From IMG/VR virus record IMGVR_UViG_3300037316_000073, positions 1 through 45,170 of that record: a DNA stretch of 45,170 nt; one strand, 5' to 3'. The position numbers and the translations under genes were made by a program. Under the pieces are notes generated by a model. The model was not told the origin of the DNA and did no database searches. It saw only the letters and a list, made by a program, of their open reading frames with translations. Below, one piece after another: positions 17,178 to 25,278 of this stretch. Source of the DNA: a virus. Numbering within the stretch: the first letter of the stretch is position 1; the number at the start of each line of letters is the position of its first letter.

Positions 17178-18116
17178 ATGGGAACCGCACTCACTACTGC
17201 AAAGAGCACGGCAGTCGCCACGACAGGCGACAATCCGTGGCTCGCAGCCGCTGCCGATTCGAACAGCTTTGACGGTACTTTCGTCAAGTTCAACGGTAAT
17301 ACCGGCGAATACACGAAGGGCCAAGATGGTACGGAGATTCCTGCTGGAACTCGTGTCGCCATCAACATGGCTGGTGTGCATCACGGCTACATCTGTTGGG
17401 TTGAAGGTGAAGTCGTCGATCGAGCCACCGTTCTGGTCGAAGCTCCCGGCGGCGGCATCAGTAACAAGCCGGACAAGAATGGTCTGGCGGATCATGGTCC
17501 GTACGAGAAGCATGACGACGGCACGCAGGACGGCTGGTCGGAACATCATCAGATTCCGATGGCTGACGAAGAGGGCGAGAAGCTGATGCTTCAGGCGTCG
17601 TCCAAGAGCGCTGTCCGCAACGTCAAGGTCTTCTACCTGGAATACGGTAAGAAGCGCTCGCAGCACGTCGACGACGATGGCAACTTCATGATTCCAGTTG
17701 TCGAGCTGGAAGTGAAGACCTTCGTTTCGAAGGCCAATCCGCGTGCCGGAAAGAAGTACGCTCCGGTACTCAAGATCGTTGATTGGGTTTCTCCGACAGC
17801 TCTTGCCGACATCTTCGACGATGACGGAACTGGCGAGGAAGACAATCCGGAGAACTACGCGGCGAGCGCCCAAGCGGCGGCGCCGGCAGAGAAGAAGAAG
17901 CGTGCTCCGCGCGCGGCGAAGCCCGACCCGGAGCCGGAAGCAACTGGACCAGCGCCTGCTGAGGCGATCGGACAAGCGCCAGTGGTTGAAGAGGCGCCAC
18001 CGCCCGCCGAGAAGAAGCACGGCTTCGGAACGCCGGCAGTGGATCAAACGACCAAAGCAGCTGCCAATGCGGCAGCGGCTGCGGGTGCCGAAGGTCGACG
18101 CGCCAAGCGTTTCTAA
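17178..18116 (+). CDS. Candidate phage ssDNA-binding protein with Ala/Pro-rich tail
   Basis: The 312-aa product has a compact N-terminal domain (about 1-210) that begins with NPWLAAAADS and contains FVKFNGNTGEYTKG, then VVELEVKTFVSKANPRAG and PVLKIVDWVSP. This architecture is shared by conserved phage proteins found beside PD-(D/E)XK nucleases. From about residue 215 it becomes an acidic, then Lys/Ala/Pro-rich low-complexity tail ending EGRRAKRF. The position and disordered tail suggest an ssDNA-binding or replication accessory protein, but I see no decisive OB-fold motif. A strong hairpin follows the stop. Confidence 0.6.
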   Translation: MGTALTTAKSTAVATTGDNPWLAAAADSNSFDGTFVKFNGNTGEYTKGQDGTEIPAGTRVAINMAGVHHGYICWVEGEVVDRATVLVEAPGGGISNKPDKNGLADHGPYEKHDDGTQDGWSEHHQIPMADEEGEKLMLQASSKSAVRNVKVFYLEYGKKRSQHVDDDGNFMIPVVELEVKTFVSKANPRAGKKYAPVLKIVDWVSPTALADIFDDDGTGEEDNPENYAASAQAAAPAEKKKRAPRAAKPDPEPEATGPAPAEAIGQAPVVEEAPPPAEKKHGFGTPAVDQTTKAAANAAAAAGAEGRRAKRF

Positions 18117-18129
18117 GGCAACCCCGACA

Positions 18130-18161
18130 CTATCCGCCAGCGCGCTAACGCTGGCGGATAG
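18130..18161 (+). terminator. 13-bp perfect hairpin, likely terminator or mRNA end
   Basis: Bases 18130-18142 pair perfectly with 18149-18161 across a 6-nt loop (CGCTAA). A short pyrimidine stretch (ACCCTTTCTC) follows rather than a clean T-run, so termination may be partial, or the hairpin may protect an upstream mRNA 3' end. It sits 14 nt after the stop of the abundant-looking 17178 gene. Confidence 0.55.
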
Positions 18162-18191
18162 ACCCTTTCTCGCCAACCAAAAGGTGACTAT

Positions 18192-18581
18192 ATGACCAAC
18201 GTTAATCTCCGCAAAAATCTCGAAGCGGCTCGCGCCATCATCGACAAAGAAGTCAATGGTCAGCTTAACATGTGGGGCGACTCCAGCGAGCGCTCTGACT
18301 CGACTGAAGGTCAGCTTTTCTTTGCTGGTCTAGCACAGCTCATGGCGCTCGAAACCAAGCAAGCTGCCGGACATTGGCCTGCCATGGTTCCGGCAATCTA
18401 TCCGGAGGGTTGGAGCGGTTTCCGCGACTATGGCAGCGACATTGCCAATCTGGCAGTCGGCATCGCGTTCCTGACGAATGAGATGGCGCGCAAAATTGGC
18501 CTCGGCGAAGATACCTATCGTCGTCCACGCGACAGCTCCGATACGCCGTACGCTGATCCGCAGCCGGCAGCTTTCGAATGA
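18192..18581 (+). CDS. Conserved phage hypothetical protein
   Basis: The 129-aa product starts after a strong AAAAGGTGA ribosome-binding site, just past the 13-bp hairpin. The sequence is mixed alpha with several Trp and Gly residues (GHWPAMVPAIYPEGWSGF) and no catalytic motif I can name. It overlaps the next gene by 4 nt (ATGA). Confidence 0.65.
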   Translation: MTNVNLRKNLEAARAIIDKEVNGQLNMWGDSSERSDSTEGQLFFAGLAQLMALETKQAAGHWPAMVPAIYPEGWSGFRDYGSDIANLAVGIAFLTNEMARKIGLGEDTYRRPRDSSDTPYADPQPAAFE

Positions 18582-19042
18582 GCGAGGACAACAAGCCGCG
18601 CGTCGTTTGCCTTTGCGGCTCGACGCGCTTCCAGGACGCGTTCGATATTCTGAACGCCCACTTGTCGCTGCAAGGGGATATCGTCATTAGCTGTGGTTTA
18701 TTCGGTCATACTGACGAGCCGCAGGGTGCGAAGTTTCTGACTTCGGACGGTAACTCGTGCAAGGAGAAGACTGCGCTCGACGAACTGCACAAGCGCAAGA
18801 TCGATCTTTGCGACTGCATCTACATCGTCAATTTCGGTGGGTATGTCGGAGACTCAACGAAGAATGAAATATCGTATGCCATCAAACATAACAAGGGCAT
18901 CTATTTCATGTTTCCGCCGTCCGACGAAACGCTTTGCATTGTCCGTGACGCGCGTAATGACAGGTTCGCCAACAGCAAAGCCGGTCAGGAACTGCAAGCG
19001 TCTTACGACGCGGAGAAGAATAATGCTACCCACACTGTCTGA
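18578..19042 (+). CDS. Nucleoside 2-deoxyribosyltransferase-like protein
   Basis: The 154-aa product begins VVCLCGSTRFQDAF and contains GLFGHTDEP, LDELHKRKIDLCDCIYIVN, and GGYVGDSTKNEISYA. These are features of the deoxyribosyltransferase-like fold seen in many phage and plasmid proteins. Family members exchange or cleave the base of deoxynucleosides. Together with ThyX, dUTPase, the HD enzyme and the DUF5664 enzyme it probably belongs to nucleotide salvage. The next gene (helicase) overlaps its last 20 nt. Confidence 0.78.
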   Translation: MSEDNKPRVVCLCGSTRFQDAFDILNAHLSLQGDIVISCGLFGHTDEPQGAKFLTSDGNSCKEKTALDELHKRKIDLCDCIYIVNFGGYVGDSTKNEISYAIKHNKGIYFMFPPSDETLCIVRDARNDRFANSKAGQELQASYDAEKNNATHTV

Positions 19043-20333
19043 ACATCAGATGGGAGCAATCAACGGCGTTAAGGACTGGTACAAGGACGATCCGCTAAAG
19101 CGACACTTCTATCTCGGAGGTTTTGCTGGAACCGGTAAAAGCACCTTACTACCAGTTTTGATTGACGCCCTTGATATCGATCCGTCTGACATCGCATTCA
19201 TGGCGCCAACCGGTAAGGCGGCACGCGTCATGCGTACGAAGCTGAAAGAGGCGGACGTGTCTGCGGATTGCAAGACGATCCACTCGTCGATTTATCTGCC
19301 GTCCAGCCAAAAAGCTGACGTGTTGGAAAAGCAGAAGCTCGCGCTCGAAATGCAGATTGATTCTTACGGGCTCACTCAAGGCACGCAAGCACCCGACGAT
19401 CTTCTCTACAAGCTTCAGGTTTTGAATGCCGAACTCGACGAAGCTTATATCGAGAATGAGGGACCGAGATTCTTTCTGAACATCGAAAGTCCGGTGTTCA
19501 ATCGCAAGCTTATCATCTGTGACGAAGCGTCTATGGTCGGAGCCCGCATTGCGGATGATCTATATAAGATGGGCGTGCCGCTGGTCGCGATCGGCGATCC
19601 TGGTCAGTTACCGCCTGTCAAGGACGACGCAGGACTCACCGATCGCGATCCAGATTACTTCCTGACGGAAATCCACCGTCAAGCCGCTGACAATCCGATC
19701 ATTTGGCTTTCGAAACTGGCACGTGACGGAAAAGACATTCCAGTCGGAAACTATGGCGACGCGGTTCGTGTCGTAAGACGCCGCGATGACGATTTGACGT
19801 TCAATCCGGAAGTTAATGTCCAGATCATTGTCGGGACGCATAAAAAGCGCTGGCGTGTCAATGAAGGCGTTCGCAACATGATGGGGTATAAGTCGTCTGG
19901 TCCGTGCGCTGGCGAGCCGCTGCTTGTTTGTAAAAACTCTCGAAATACCCCGTCGCTCATAAATGGTTTGCCGGTGCTGTGTGTCGAAGATGTTGGCGAT
20001 CTAACTCCCGGCATCGCTACATTTCCACTTCGCATTCAAGAAGAAGAAGGTGGGACTATCCGTTGGGTTCAAGCCTGCCAGGGTATTTTCGAGGAAACCT
20101 TCCTGAAGCAGAAGGACGGTTTTTCCTGTGACATTCAAGCTGCCTACAAGGCGAAGAAGTTTGCCGAGCACATCGATTGGGGCTGGTGTCTTACTTGCCA
20201 CAAGGCGCAAGGGAGCCAGTGGGATGCTGTCGTTTTGCATGATGAAAGCTCTTGTTTTCGAGAAGACGCGCGTAAATGGCTCTATACTGGAATAACTCGG
20301 GCCGCAGAAAAATTGATGATTGTTTACCCGTGA
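19023..20333 (+). CDS. RecD/Dda-type superfamily 1 DNA helicase
   Basis: The 436-aa protein has the complete SF1B set: Walker A GGFAGTGKST (about 30-39), motif Ia AFMAPTGKAARVM, motif II ICDEASMV, motif III GDPGQLPPV, motif IV region EIHRQAADNP, motif V TCHKAQGSQWD and motif VI LYTGITRAAEK. Relatives such as T4 Dda are 5'-3' helicases used in replication start and recombination. ATG 19023 lies within the end of the upstream gene. The following HNH endonuclease starts at GTG in the stop codon (GTGA). Confidence 0.92.
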   Translation: MLPTLSEHQMGAINGVKDWYKDDPLKRHFYLGGFAGTGKSTLLPVLIDALDIDPSDIAFMAPTGKAARVMRTKLKEADVSADCKTIHSSIYLPSSQKADVLEKQKLALEMQIDSYGLTQGTQAPDDLLYKLQVLNAELDEAYIENEGPRFFLNIESPVFNRKLIICDEASMVGARIADDLYKMGVPLVAIGDPGQLPPVKDDAGLTDRDPDYFLTEIHRQAADNPIIWLSKLARDGKDIPVGNYGDAVRVVRRRDDDLTFNPEVNVQIIVGTHKKRWRVNEGVRNMMGYKSSGPCAGEPLLVCKNSRNTPSLINGLPVLCVEDVGDLTPGIATFPLRIQEEEGGTIRWVQACQGIFEETFLKQKDGFSCDIQAAYKAKKFAEHIDWGWCLTCHKAQGSQWDAVVLHDESSCFREDARKWLYTGITRAAEKLMIVYP

Positions 20334-20797
20334 CGACTTATTCCAAAGATAGAACGAAAGAGGAAATACGAACCCTGAAACGTGAAAAGCAGCGAGAGTA
20401 TCGTTCGAGACCAGAAATTCAAGAACGACAAGCTCGCTATTTGGAGCTACACAGGGACGAGAAAATAAAGTACGATAAAGATCGACAAGCCAAGCCGGAA
20501 ATAAAAGAAAGGCGATTCGATCTTCAGAAAAGACAAATGTACGGGATAACTGCCGAAGAGTATAAAGCTAAGCTTGTGCAGCAGAACTACGTTTGTGAAA
20601 GTTGTAAGAAGCCAGAGGAGCGTATTGATTATCGTAGCGGTAAACCGTTTAGTCTAGCGGTTGATCACAATCACTATACTGGTGAAGTGAGAGGACTTCT
20701 CTGTACTAAATGCAACATCTCGCTAGGATTGGTCGATGATAAACCAGAAATTCTGGTTAAATATCTTGCAAAATATAACGGAAAGATGTATCCATGA
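20330..20797 (+). CDS. Endonuclease VII/HNH-type homing endonuclease 2
   Basis: The 155-aa product has a highly charged basic N-terminal half and a zinc-nuclease core: CESCKKPEE, VDHNHYTGEVRGLLC and CTKCNISLG. It belongs to the same family as the genes at 3928, 27335 and 28863. The GTG start at 20330 overlaps the stop of the helicase gene by 4 nt, so it can be translated by re-initiation. The next gene again starts in its stop (ATGA). Confidence 0.85.
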   Translation: MTTYSKDRTKEEIRTLKREKQREYRSRPEIQERQARYLELHRDEKIKYDKDRQAKPEIKERRFDLQKRQMYGITAEEYKAKLVQQNYVCESCKKPEERIDYRSGKPFSLAVDHNHYTGEVRGLLCTKCNISLGLVDDKPEILVKYLAKYNGKMYP

Positions 20798-21009
20798 TCA
20801 AGTTCAAATTATTCACTTGCAGGGAAGACGAGCTTGACGGCGAAGTCAATAACTGGTTGGGAACTCTTCGTAAGAATTTCTCGATCATCTCAACTAACCT
20901 GTTCATGTTACGCCGCGAAAGCGGAGGCTTGGGTGGCGCAGCTGGCGGCGGCGGCGGCGGTACGTATGTAAGTTATACCGTCATGTATTTCGAAAGGAAT
21001 GGCTCATGA
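20794..21009 (+). CDS. Small glycine-rich hypothetical protein
   Basis: This 71-aa protein has a normal N-terminal half, then a near-pure Gly/Ala stretch of about 16 residues, then YVSYTVMYFERNGS. It is coupled by 4-nt overlaps on both sides. No known family is recognised. The glycine run suggests a flexible linker between two short beta-prone segments. Confidence 0.55.
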   Translation: MIKFKLFTCREDELDGEVNNWLGTLRKNFSIISTNLFMLRRESGGLGGAAGGGGGGTYVSYTVMYFERNGS

Positions 21010-21191
21010 GTGATCAATTTGCTATCCGCATGTTCAATAACTTCACGCCAGTCGATGCTTGGCTCGATCAAGTTAGGGTGAAGCTGACGCCGGAAGAGTA
21101 CGAAGAGTTTGATCGGCTCATGCGCGAGGCGAGCGAGAAAACTCAGATGGATCACTTCGAGCTGATTGATGATGCGAAAGAACCTGGATAA
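21006..21191 (+). CDS. Small hypothetical protein
   Basis: This 61-aa acidic, helical protein starts at ATG overlapping the previous stop (ATGA) and ends inside the next gene. No motif is recognised. Confidence 0.55.
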   Translation: MSDQFAIRMFNNFTPVDAWLDQVRVKLTPEEYEEFDRLMREASEKTQMDHFELIDDAKEPG

Positions 21192-21366
21192 ACTGCCGGT
21201 TCTAGCTGGTTTGATTGTTACGTTTACTGTGATGAATGTTGGTGCTGTAGAAACACCAAATCCACCGTTCACTGCTTTTAACGTTACTTGGATGGCAGGG
21301 ACCCTGATTTCCGCTCTGCTGTTTATTCACTTCGGTATGCGGGCGATCAAAGAATGGGAAATCTAA
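21169..21366 (+). CDS. Small two-TM membrane protein
   Basis: The product of about 65 aa has hydrophobic segments at about residues 10-27 and 41-60 and a short charged tail, so it should be an inner-membrane protein. It starts at ATG 21169 or 21172, inside the upstream gene. Its TAA overlaps the ATG of the next gene (TAATG). The function is unknown. Confidence 0.6.
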   Translation: MMRKNLDKLPVLAGLIVTFTVMNVGAVETPNPPFTAFNVTWMAGTLISALLFIHFGMRAIKEWEI

Positions 21367-21977
21367 TGCACGACTCCCCTCGAATGATGGAAATGTTTCG
21401 CATGTTCAATGAAGCAACGGAAAGAAAAGCCGATAAGCCTTTGGGAACCAATCCGAAGGATCGCATCGGTAGTACAAAGGTGTCGATCACTAAATTGCCA
21501 GCTGCCGGCGTTATTCACGGCGCGCATGCCATGGTAGACGGCGCCGAGAAGTACGGTCCTTTCAACTGGCGCGATAACAAAGTTATTGCATCTATCTATG
21601 TTGATGCTGCAATACGTCACTTGCTTAACTGGTTCGAGGGACAAGAGTTGGCTACTGATTCCGAGGTTCATCATCTTGGGCACGCTATCGCTTGTTGTGC
21701 TATTCTTCTTGACGCGCAAGAGACTGGCAATCTGGTCGACGATCGTCCTGTGTGCGGTGATCCCGATGTTGCCGATCGTATCCTGAATCGTTTGGCTGCG
21801 ATTATCAAGCGTCGCAAGGAAGCCAAGACAGTCACCATGAATTTCAAGCCAAACGATCTTGAACTGCCGATCGCAAATCCTCCGATGAAAGGTCCGGTGA
21901 TCGACGCCTTAGCGAGTGGTTTCGTCGGTGCCAGCGTAAGTCCACTCGCTCTGATTGGGAATGGCAATGCCAAGTGA
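21366..21977 (+). CDS. dATP/dGTP diphosphohydrolase-like (DUF5664) protein
   Basis: The 203-aa protein contains GTNPKDRIGSTKVSITKLPA, HGAHAMVDGAEKYGPFNWRD, AAIRHLLNWFEGQE and the metal-ligand-like HHLGHAIACCAILLDA. These are characteristic of the DUF5664 family, annotated from memory as dATP/dGTP (pyro)phosphohydrolase. It would hydrolyse purine dNTPs and so shape the pool used by the phage polymerase. ATG 21366 overlaps the preceding stop, and GGGAAA lies just upstream. The C-terminal 50 residues after the conserved domain are low in motifs. Confidence 0.78.
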   Translation: MHDSPRMMEMFRMFNEATERKADKPLGTNPKDRIGSTKVSITKLPAAGVIHGAHAMVDGAEKYGPFNWRDNKVIASIYVDAAIRHLLNWFEGQELATDSEVHHLGHAIACCAILLDAQETGNLVDDRPVCGDPDVADRILNRLAAIIKRRKEAKTVTMNFKPNDLELPIANPPMKGPVIDALASGFVGASVSPLALIGNGNAK

Positions 21978-22254
21978 ATTCAAAAGTCGCGATTACCCAT
22001 TCGGTCGCGAAGGCGTTGATACTTTGATCGTGTGTCATCACGAAGGACACATGCATCAGGTCATAAAAGCCTTTGGCATGAAGGCTAAATATGTCACCTG
22101 GGGCGCAGCCTTAATGGGCTCGCGTTTCAATACAATCATTGTTTTCAGACCGTCAAGTACCGATTCCAAAGTTGAAAATGAAGCAAAAGAACGCTGGTTT
22201 CAAGAGAGCGTCCGTTGTCGACTAGCCAAAGATGGTGAGTTGTATATAGTATGA
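21961..22254 (+). CDS. Hypothetical protein
   Basis: This product of about 97 aa starts at ATG 21961 or 21967 inside the previous gene and ends with a 4-nt overlap with thyX. It has one predicted beta-strand/turn region (DTLIVCHHEGHMHQV) with three closely spaced histidines. I recognise no family. Confidence 0.55.
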   Translation: MAMPSEFKSRDYPFGREGVDTLIVCHHEGHMHQVIKAFGMKAKYVTWGAALMGSRFNTIIVFRPSSTDSKVENEAKERWFQESVRCRLAKDGELYIV

Positions 22255-23186
22255 CAATCGAATCCAAAATCATCTTGGACTCAATCGGACCTGAAGGGCA
22301 ACGTCTTACCACTTTTCAGCTCAAGTATCCTCGCTTTGTCCACGCCGACTTTATGACGCATCGCGTCTTCTCGCGCAATGCATCATCTTCGCGCGCGACG
22401 CCGGTGTCACGCACCATTCGTGATATCCGTGCCGATCCGGCAATTCCGATGGTTTGGGCGGCAAACCAGAAGGGTATGCAGGGTGGCGACGAGCTGCCAC
22501 GCTGGAAGCGCGCACTTTGTCGAGCTGGCTGGCTCGGCGGTATGTATGTGATGACTTCGATAGCCGGTGTGCTAGCGAAGCTCGGGCTGCACAAGCAGTA
22601 TGTCAATCGCTTGACAGAACCTTGGGTTAATATCAGCGTCGTCGTTACGAGTACGCAGTGGAAAAACTTCGTCAAGCTTCGCGCGCACGAAGCTGCGATG
22701 CCAGAACTTCAGGTTTTAGGCTCATACATTCGTCGTGATCTAACGGCGTCCGACCCGCAGATTTTGGATCACGATCAGTGGCATCTGCCTTACGTCGACA
22801 TATCGTGCGACAAAATGAGTTTGGGAGCTGCCATACTATCGGGAGAGATCAGTCTCGATCAAATGGGAGCTGATCTAACCTCCGGGTTAATCAAGCTCTC
22901 GGCGGCACGTTGCGCTCGTGTTTCGTATCTAACGCACGACAAGAAAAACCCAAAAGTTGTCGACGACATAAAACTCTACGAGCGCCTTACCGGTGGTGAT
23001 CCTATCCACGCTTCACCAACGGAACACCAAGCCAAACCCGACTACCTGAATAACCTTTTTGGGTGGGCCTGCCCGCACTATCACGGCAATCTCCCAGGTT
23101 GGCAGCAGCATCGCAAATTCCTGGTCGGGGAAGATGCGGAAATCGAACGTCCAAAAAGAAAGTATGAGGACAATTATGGGAACTAA
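22251..23186 (+). CDS. thyX: Flavin-dependent thymidylate synthase ThyX
   Basis: The 311-aa product shows the ThyX signature region THRVFSRNASSSRA (about 37-50), related to RHRxxSxNxxSxR, plus downstream KLSAARCARVSY, another ThyX hallmark. ThyX makes dTMP from dUMP using FAD, NADPH and methylenetetrahydrofolate. It is longer than the typical 220-250 aa, as is common in phages. It is coupled to its neighbours by short overlaps and works with NrdJ and dUTPase in the thymidylate supply. Confidence 0.92.
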   Translation: MTIESKIILDSIGPEGQRLTTFQLKYPRFVHADFMTHRVFSRNASSSRATPVSRTIRDIRADPAIPMVWAANQKGMQGGDELPRWKRALCRAGWLGGMYVMTSIAGVLAKLGLHKQYVNRLTEPWVNISVVVTSTQWKNFVKLRAHEAAMPELQVLGSYIRRDLTASDPQILDHDQWHLPYVDISCDKMSLGAAILSGEISLDQMGADLTSGLIKLSAARCARVSYLTHDKKNPKVVDDIKLYERLTGGDPIHASPTEHQAKPDYLNNLFGWACPHYHGNLPGWQQHRKFLVGEDAEIERPKRKYEDNYGN

Positions 23187-23442
23187 GGCAACGATCACTC
23201 TGTTCGAGACCGAACAAGAGGACAACAAAATCATCGAGTCGATGACGATCGACTACGAAGTCGATAAGGACGCGGACGGCAATGTTATTCTTCGCTCCAA
23301 CGTCATCGGCATATCTCGCGTCATCTTTGAGCTGTTCAAGTTTGGCATCCTGGATCGCATGACGGCGGCGTTCATCCCGGCACCGAAACCGCCCGAGCCT
23401 GTCACGGCAACTGACGAAGTGCAGCCCGATAATGTCAGTTAG
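23176..23442 (+). CDS. Small hypothetical protein
   Basis: The product of about 88 aa starts at ATG 23176, with AGGA 8 nt upstream, and overlaps the end of thyX. It has a regular beta-like N-terminal part (ATITLFETEQEDNKIIESM), a short hydrophobic helix and a Pro-rich end. The next gene starts inside its C-terminus. No function is recognised. Confidence 0.55.
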   Translation: MGTKATITLFETEQEDNKIIESMTIDYEVDKDADGNVILRSNVIGISRVIFELFKFGILDRMTAAFIPAPKPPEPVTATDEVQPDNVS

Positions 23443-24145
23443 CTTTATCATCCCGGCGCACAACGAAGAGCACTTACTACCGACGTGTTTGCAGTCGATC
23501 TTTTCCGAAATCAAGAGGACCGAGCTGCAACACACCGAAGTCATTGTCGTTGACAACGGCAGCACGGACCACACTGCGGACATGGCACGTGCTTTCGGCG
23601 CGACGGTTATCTCCTGCGCTGAAAAGGGCTTAACCAAGGCGAAGCAGGCCGGGCATAACGCTGCGACGAATCAGTTTGAGGCGTATATCGACGCCGATAA
23701 CATACTTCCGACCGGCTGGCTGACCACTGCTTTGAAAGCCTTCAACGATCCCGCCGTCGTTGGGGCTTCTGGACCGCTGGTTTTCTATGATCTGCCCGAG
23801 TGGCATCGAAAGCTCACGCGCGTCTGGTACGGGATTGCCGATCCACTGAACAGCCTTATGGGACGTTGGCTACAAGGTGGCAACTATATTGTCCGTAAGC
23901 GTGCCATAGACAAGATTGGCGGGTATGATACGTCGATTGATTTTTATGGCGAGGATACTGCTATCGCCAAGCGTCTATCGCGTGTCGGAAAGATCAAGTT
24001 CCTGCCTGGACTTCGCATCCTATCGTCCGGTCGTCGACTGGAACATCAAGGTATTTTCAACACCGGAATGCACTACGCGCTGAACTACTTTTCCGTAACA
24101 TTGTTCGGAAAGCCGGTGACGAAGAGCCACGAGGATTACCGTTGA
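23432..24145 (+). CDS. Family 2 glycosyltransferase
   Basis: The 237-aa product has a GT-A fold: SFIIPAHNEE at the start, VVDNGSTD (nucleotide-sugar binding), AYIDADN (the DxD-like metal site), GGNYIVRKRAIDKIGGYD and FYGEDTAIAKRL. GT2 enzymes transfer a sugar to lipid, protein or polysaccharide acceptors. No membrane segment is obvious. The phage enzyme might alter the host envelope or glycosylate a phage component. It is translationally coupled (TTGA) to an LpxH-like phosphoesterase, so the two probably act together. Confidence 0.88.
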   Translation: MSVSFIIPAHNEEHLLPTCLQSIFSEIKRTELQHTEVIVVDNGSTDHTADMARAFGATVISCAEKGLTKAKQAGHNAATNQFEAYIDADNILPTGWLTTALKAFNDPAVVGASGPLVFYDLPEWHRKLTRVWYGIADPLNSLMGRWLQGGNYIVRKRAIDKIGGYDTSIDFYGEDTAIAKRLSRVGKIKFLPGLRILSSGRRLEHQGIFNTGMHYALNYFSVTLFGKPVTKSHEDYR

Positions 24146-24813
24146 AATATCGTACGCTCTTTCTTTCCGACTTTCATCTCGGAACGCAATGGTGTCGGAA
24201 GTTTGATCTGCTCAGCTTTCTCGACGAGAATACGGCTGACCGCTATTATCTCGTTGGCGATATTATTGACGAATGGGCGCGCAATTATAAGTCCAACTGG
24301 TATTGGGATTATTGGTGCGACGAGATCATGAAGAAGTTCACTGATCCGAAACGCGATGTAATCTATCTGCCGGGTAATCACGATCAGTACGGTATTCCTC
24401 TGACGCTGTTTCCGAACGTTCACATATCGAGTTCATATCGACATGTTACCGCAAACGGGAAATGTTTTCTTGTAACGCACGGACACCAGGAGGATATATC
24501 GGTCGTATCGATGTCCTGGATGAAGTCGCTTGGATTACTCAAGCTCGCCAATCCTCGCGTAGATGGCAGCTCGAACAAAATCATGAACATGTTCGATGAT
24601 CGAGCGAAGAACAGGCTTATCAAAAAGGCGATCAATTTAGGACTAGACGGCATAATTTGCGGGCATACTCACCAGCCAATGATGGAGTACGTCAAGCGCG
24701 GGGAAACCATCATCACGTACATCAATTGTGGCGATTGGATCAGGAATTGCACGGCGATAGCCGAGAACTTTGACGGCAGCTTTGAAATTTTACATGGGAA
24801 CGGGGATAAATGA
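24142..24813 (+). CDS. LpxH-like metallophosphoesterase (UDP-diacylglucosamine diphosphatase family)
   Basis: The 223-aa product contains all five calcineurin-like motifs: SDFHLG, GDIIDEW, GNHDQYG, THGHQED and GHTHQPM. The spacing and the DFHLG opening match the UDP-2,3-diacylglucosamine diphosphatase (LpxH) branch, which acts in lipid A synthesis at the inner membrane. Whether it uses that substrate here is unknown. It starts at TTG 24142, overlapping the glycosyltransferase stop, with GAGG about 8 nt upstream. The pairing suggests envelope or nucleotide-sugar chemistry. Confidence 0.85.
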   Translation: MKYRTLFLSDFHLGTQWCRKFDLLSFLDENTADRYYLVGDIIDEWARNYKSNWYWDYWCDEIMKKFTDPKRDVIYLPGNHDQYGIPLTLFPNVHISSSYRHVTANGKCFLVTHGHQEDISVVSMSWMKSLGLLKLANPRVDGSSNKIMNMFDDRAKNRLIKKAINLGLDGIICGHTHQPMMEYVKRGETIITYINCGDWIRNCTAIAENFDGSFEILHGNGDK

Positions 24814-25133
24814 CGCAGAACAATAAACCAACAAAAGAAGTGCTGGAAAAGCATCGCGAGATCAGAACAAGAGAGTGGATAGCAAGATGTTTTGGTGTGA
24901 GCATTTCAACTGTACGCAGATGGGTTCAGAGTTACAACCTACAGCGTCGTCGTCGTGACATGCCCAAGCCATTGGCAATGCGCACAGACTTCGATTCTGG
25001 AATTACGATAGTTGAAAAAGCTAAACGAATTCTAGGAGTTAGACTTTGCGAACGTAGGGAAGGCTACTTCTTGGATGGACGCCCGTGCAATATCAACGAT
25101 GTGCTGAAGGCGGCAAATATAGTCGAAAAATAA
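24810..25133 (+). CDS. Small HTH DNA-binding protein
   Basis: The 107-aa basic protein has a helix-turn-helix at about residues 20-45 (TREWIARCFGVSISTVRRWV) followed by an Arg-rich stretch (QRRRRDMPKP). It resembles the HTH of transposase-type or small phage regulators. It is the last gene before a promoter and terminator region and nrdJ, so it could be a local regulator, but no operator can be shown. It overlaps the previous gene by 4 nt. Confidence 0.65.
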   Translation: MTQNNKPTKEVLEKHREIRTREWIARCFGVSISTVRRWVQSYNLQRRRRDMPKPLAMRTDFDSGITIVEKAKRILGVRLCERREGYFLDGRPCNINDVLKAANIVEK

Positions 25134-25157
25134 CTTTGGCCCTTTTTGCCTTTTCAC

Positions 25158-25186
25158 TTGCCAAGTCGGGCTCGCGGAGGTACACT
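25158..25186 (+). promoter_or_regulatory. Promoter candidate upstream of nrdJ
   Basis: TTGCCA at 25158-25163, 17 nt, TACACT at 25181-25186. The predicted start near 25193 lies 20 nt before a terminator hairpin and about 78 nt before nrdJ. Confidence 0.5.
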
Positions 25187-25209
25187 GCACTTTCAAAATT
25201 GGAACCCTA

Positions 25210-25278
25210 ATGTACGCCGTGCGCAGCACGTTTTGCGCACGGCGTTTTTTATTGTCAAAAAGGCACTACAATGGCTAA
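25210..25278 (+). CDS. Possible leader peptide overlapping the nrdJ attenuator
   Basis: A 22-codon frame begins at ATG 25210, with GGA about 7 nt upstream. It runs straight through the terminator hairpin and stops at TAA 25276-25278, inside the start of nrdJ. The peptide is Arg/Lys-rich. A ribosome on it would keep the hairpin from forming. It may be chance, since 22 codons is short. Confidence 0.3.
   Translation: MYAVRSTFCARRFLLSKRHYNG
25214..25250 (+). terminator. Intrinsic terminator/attenuator 5' of nrdJ
   Basis: Bases 25214-25224 pair with 25235-25245 (11 bp, nearly all G-C) across a 10-nt loop and are followed by six T residues. It is a textbook Rho-independent terminator. It lies downstream of a promoter candidate and only 20 nt before the nrdJ start. 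Confidence 0.85.

Noticed and set aside
25134-25270. Cobalamin riboswitch before nrdJ
   Set aside because: The leader is too short after the promoter and no B12-box-like sequence is seen; only a simple terminator hairpin is present.
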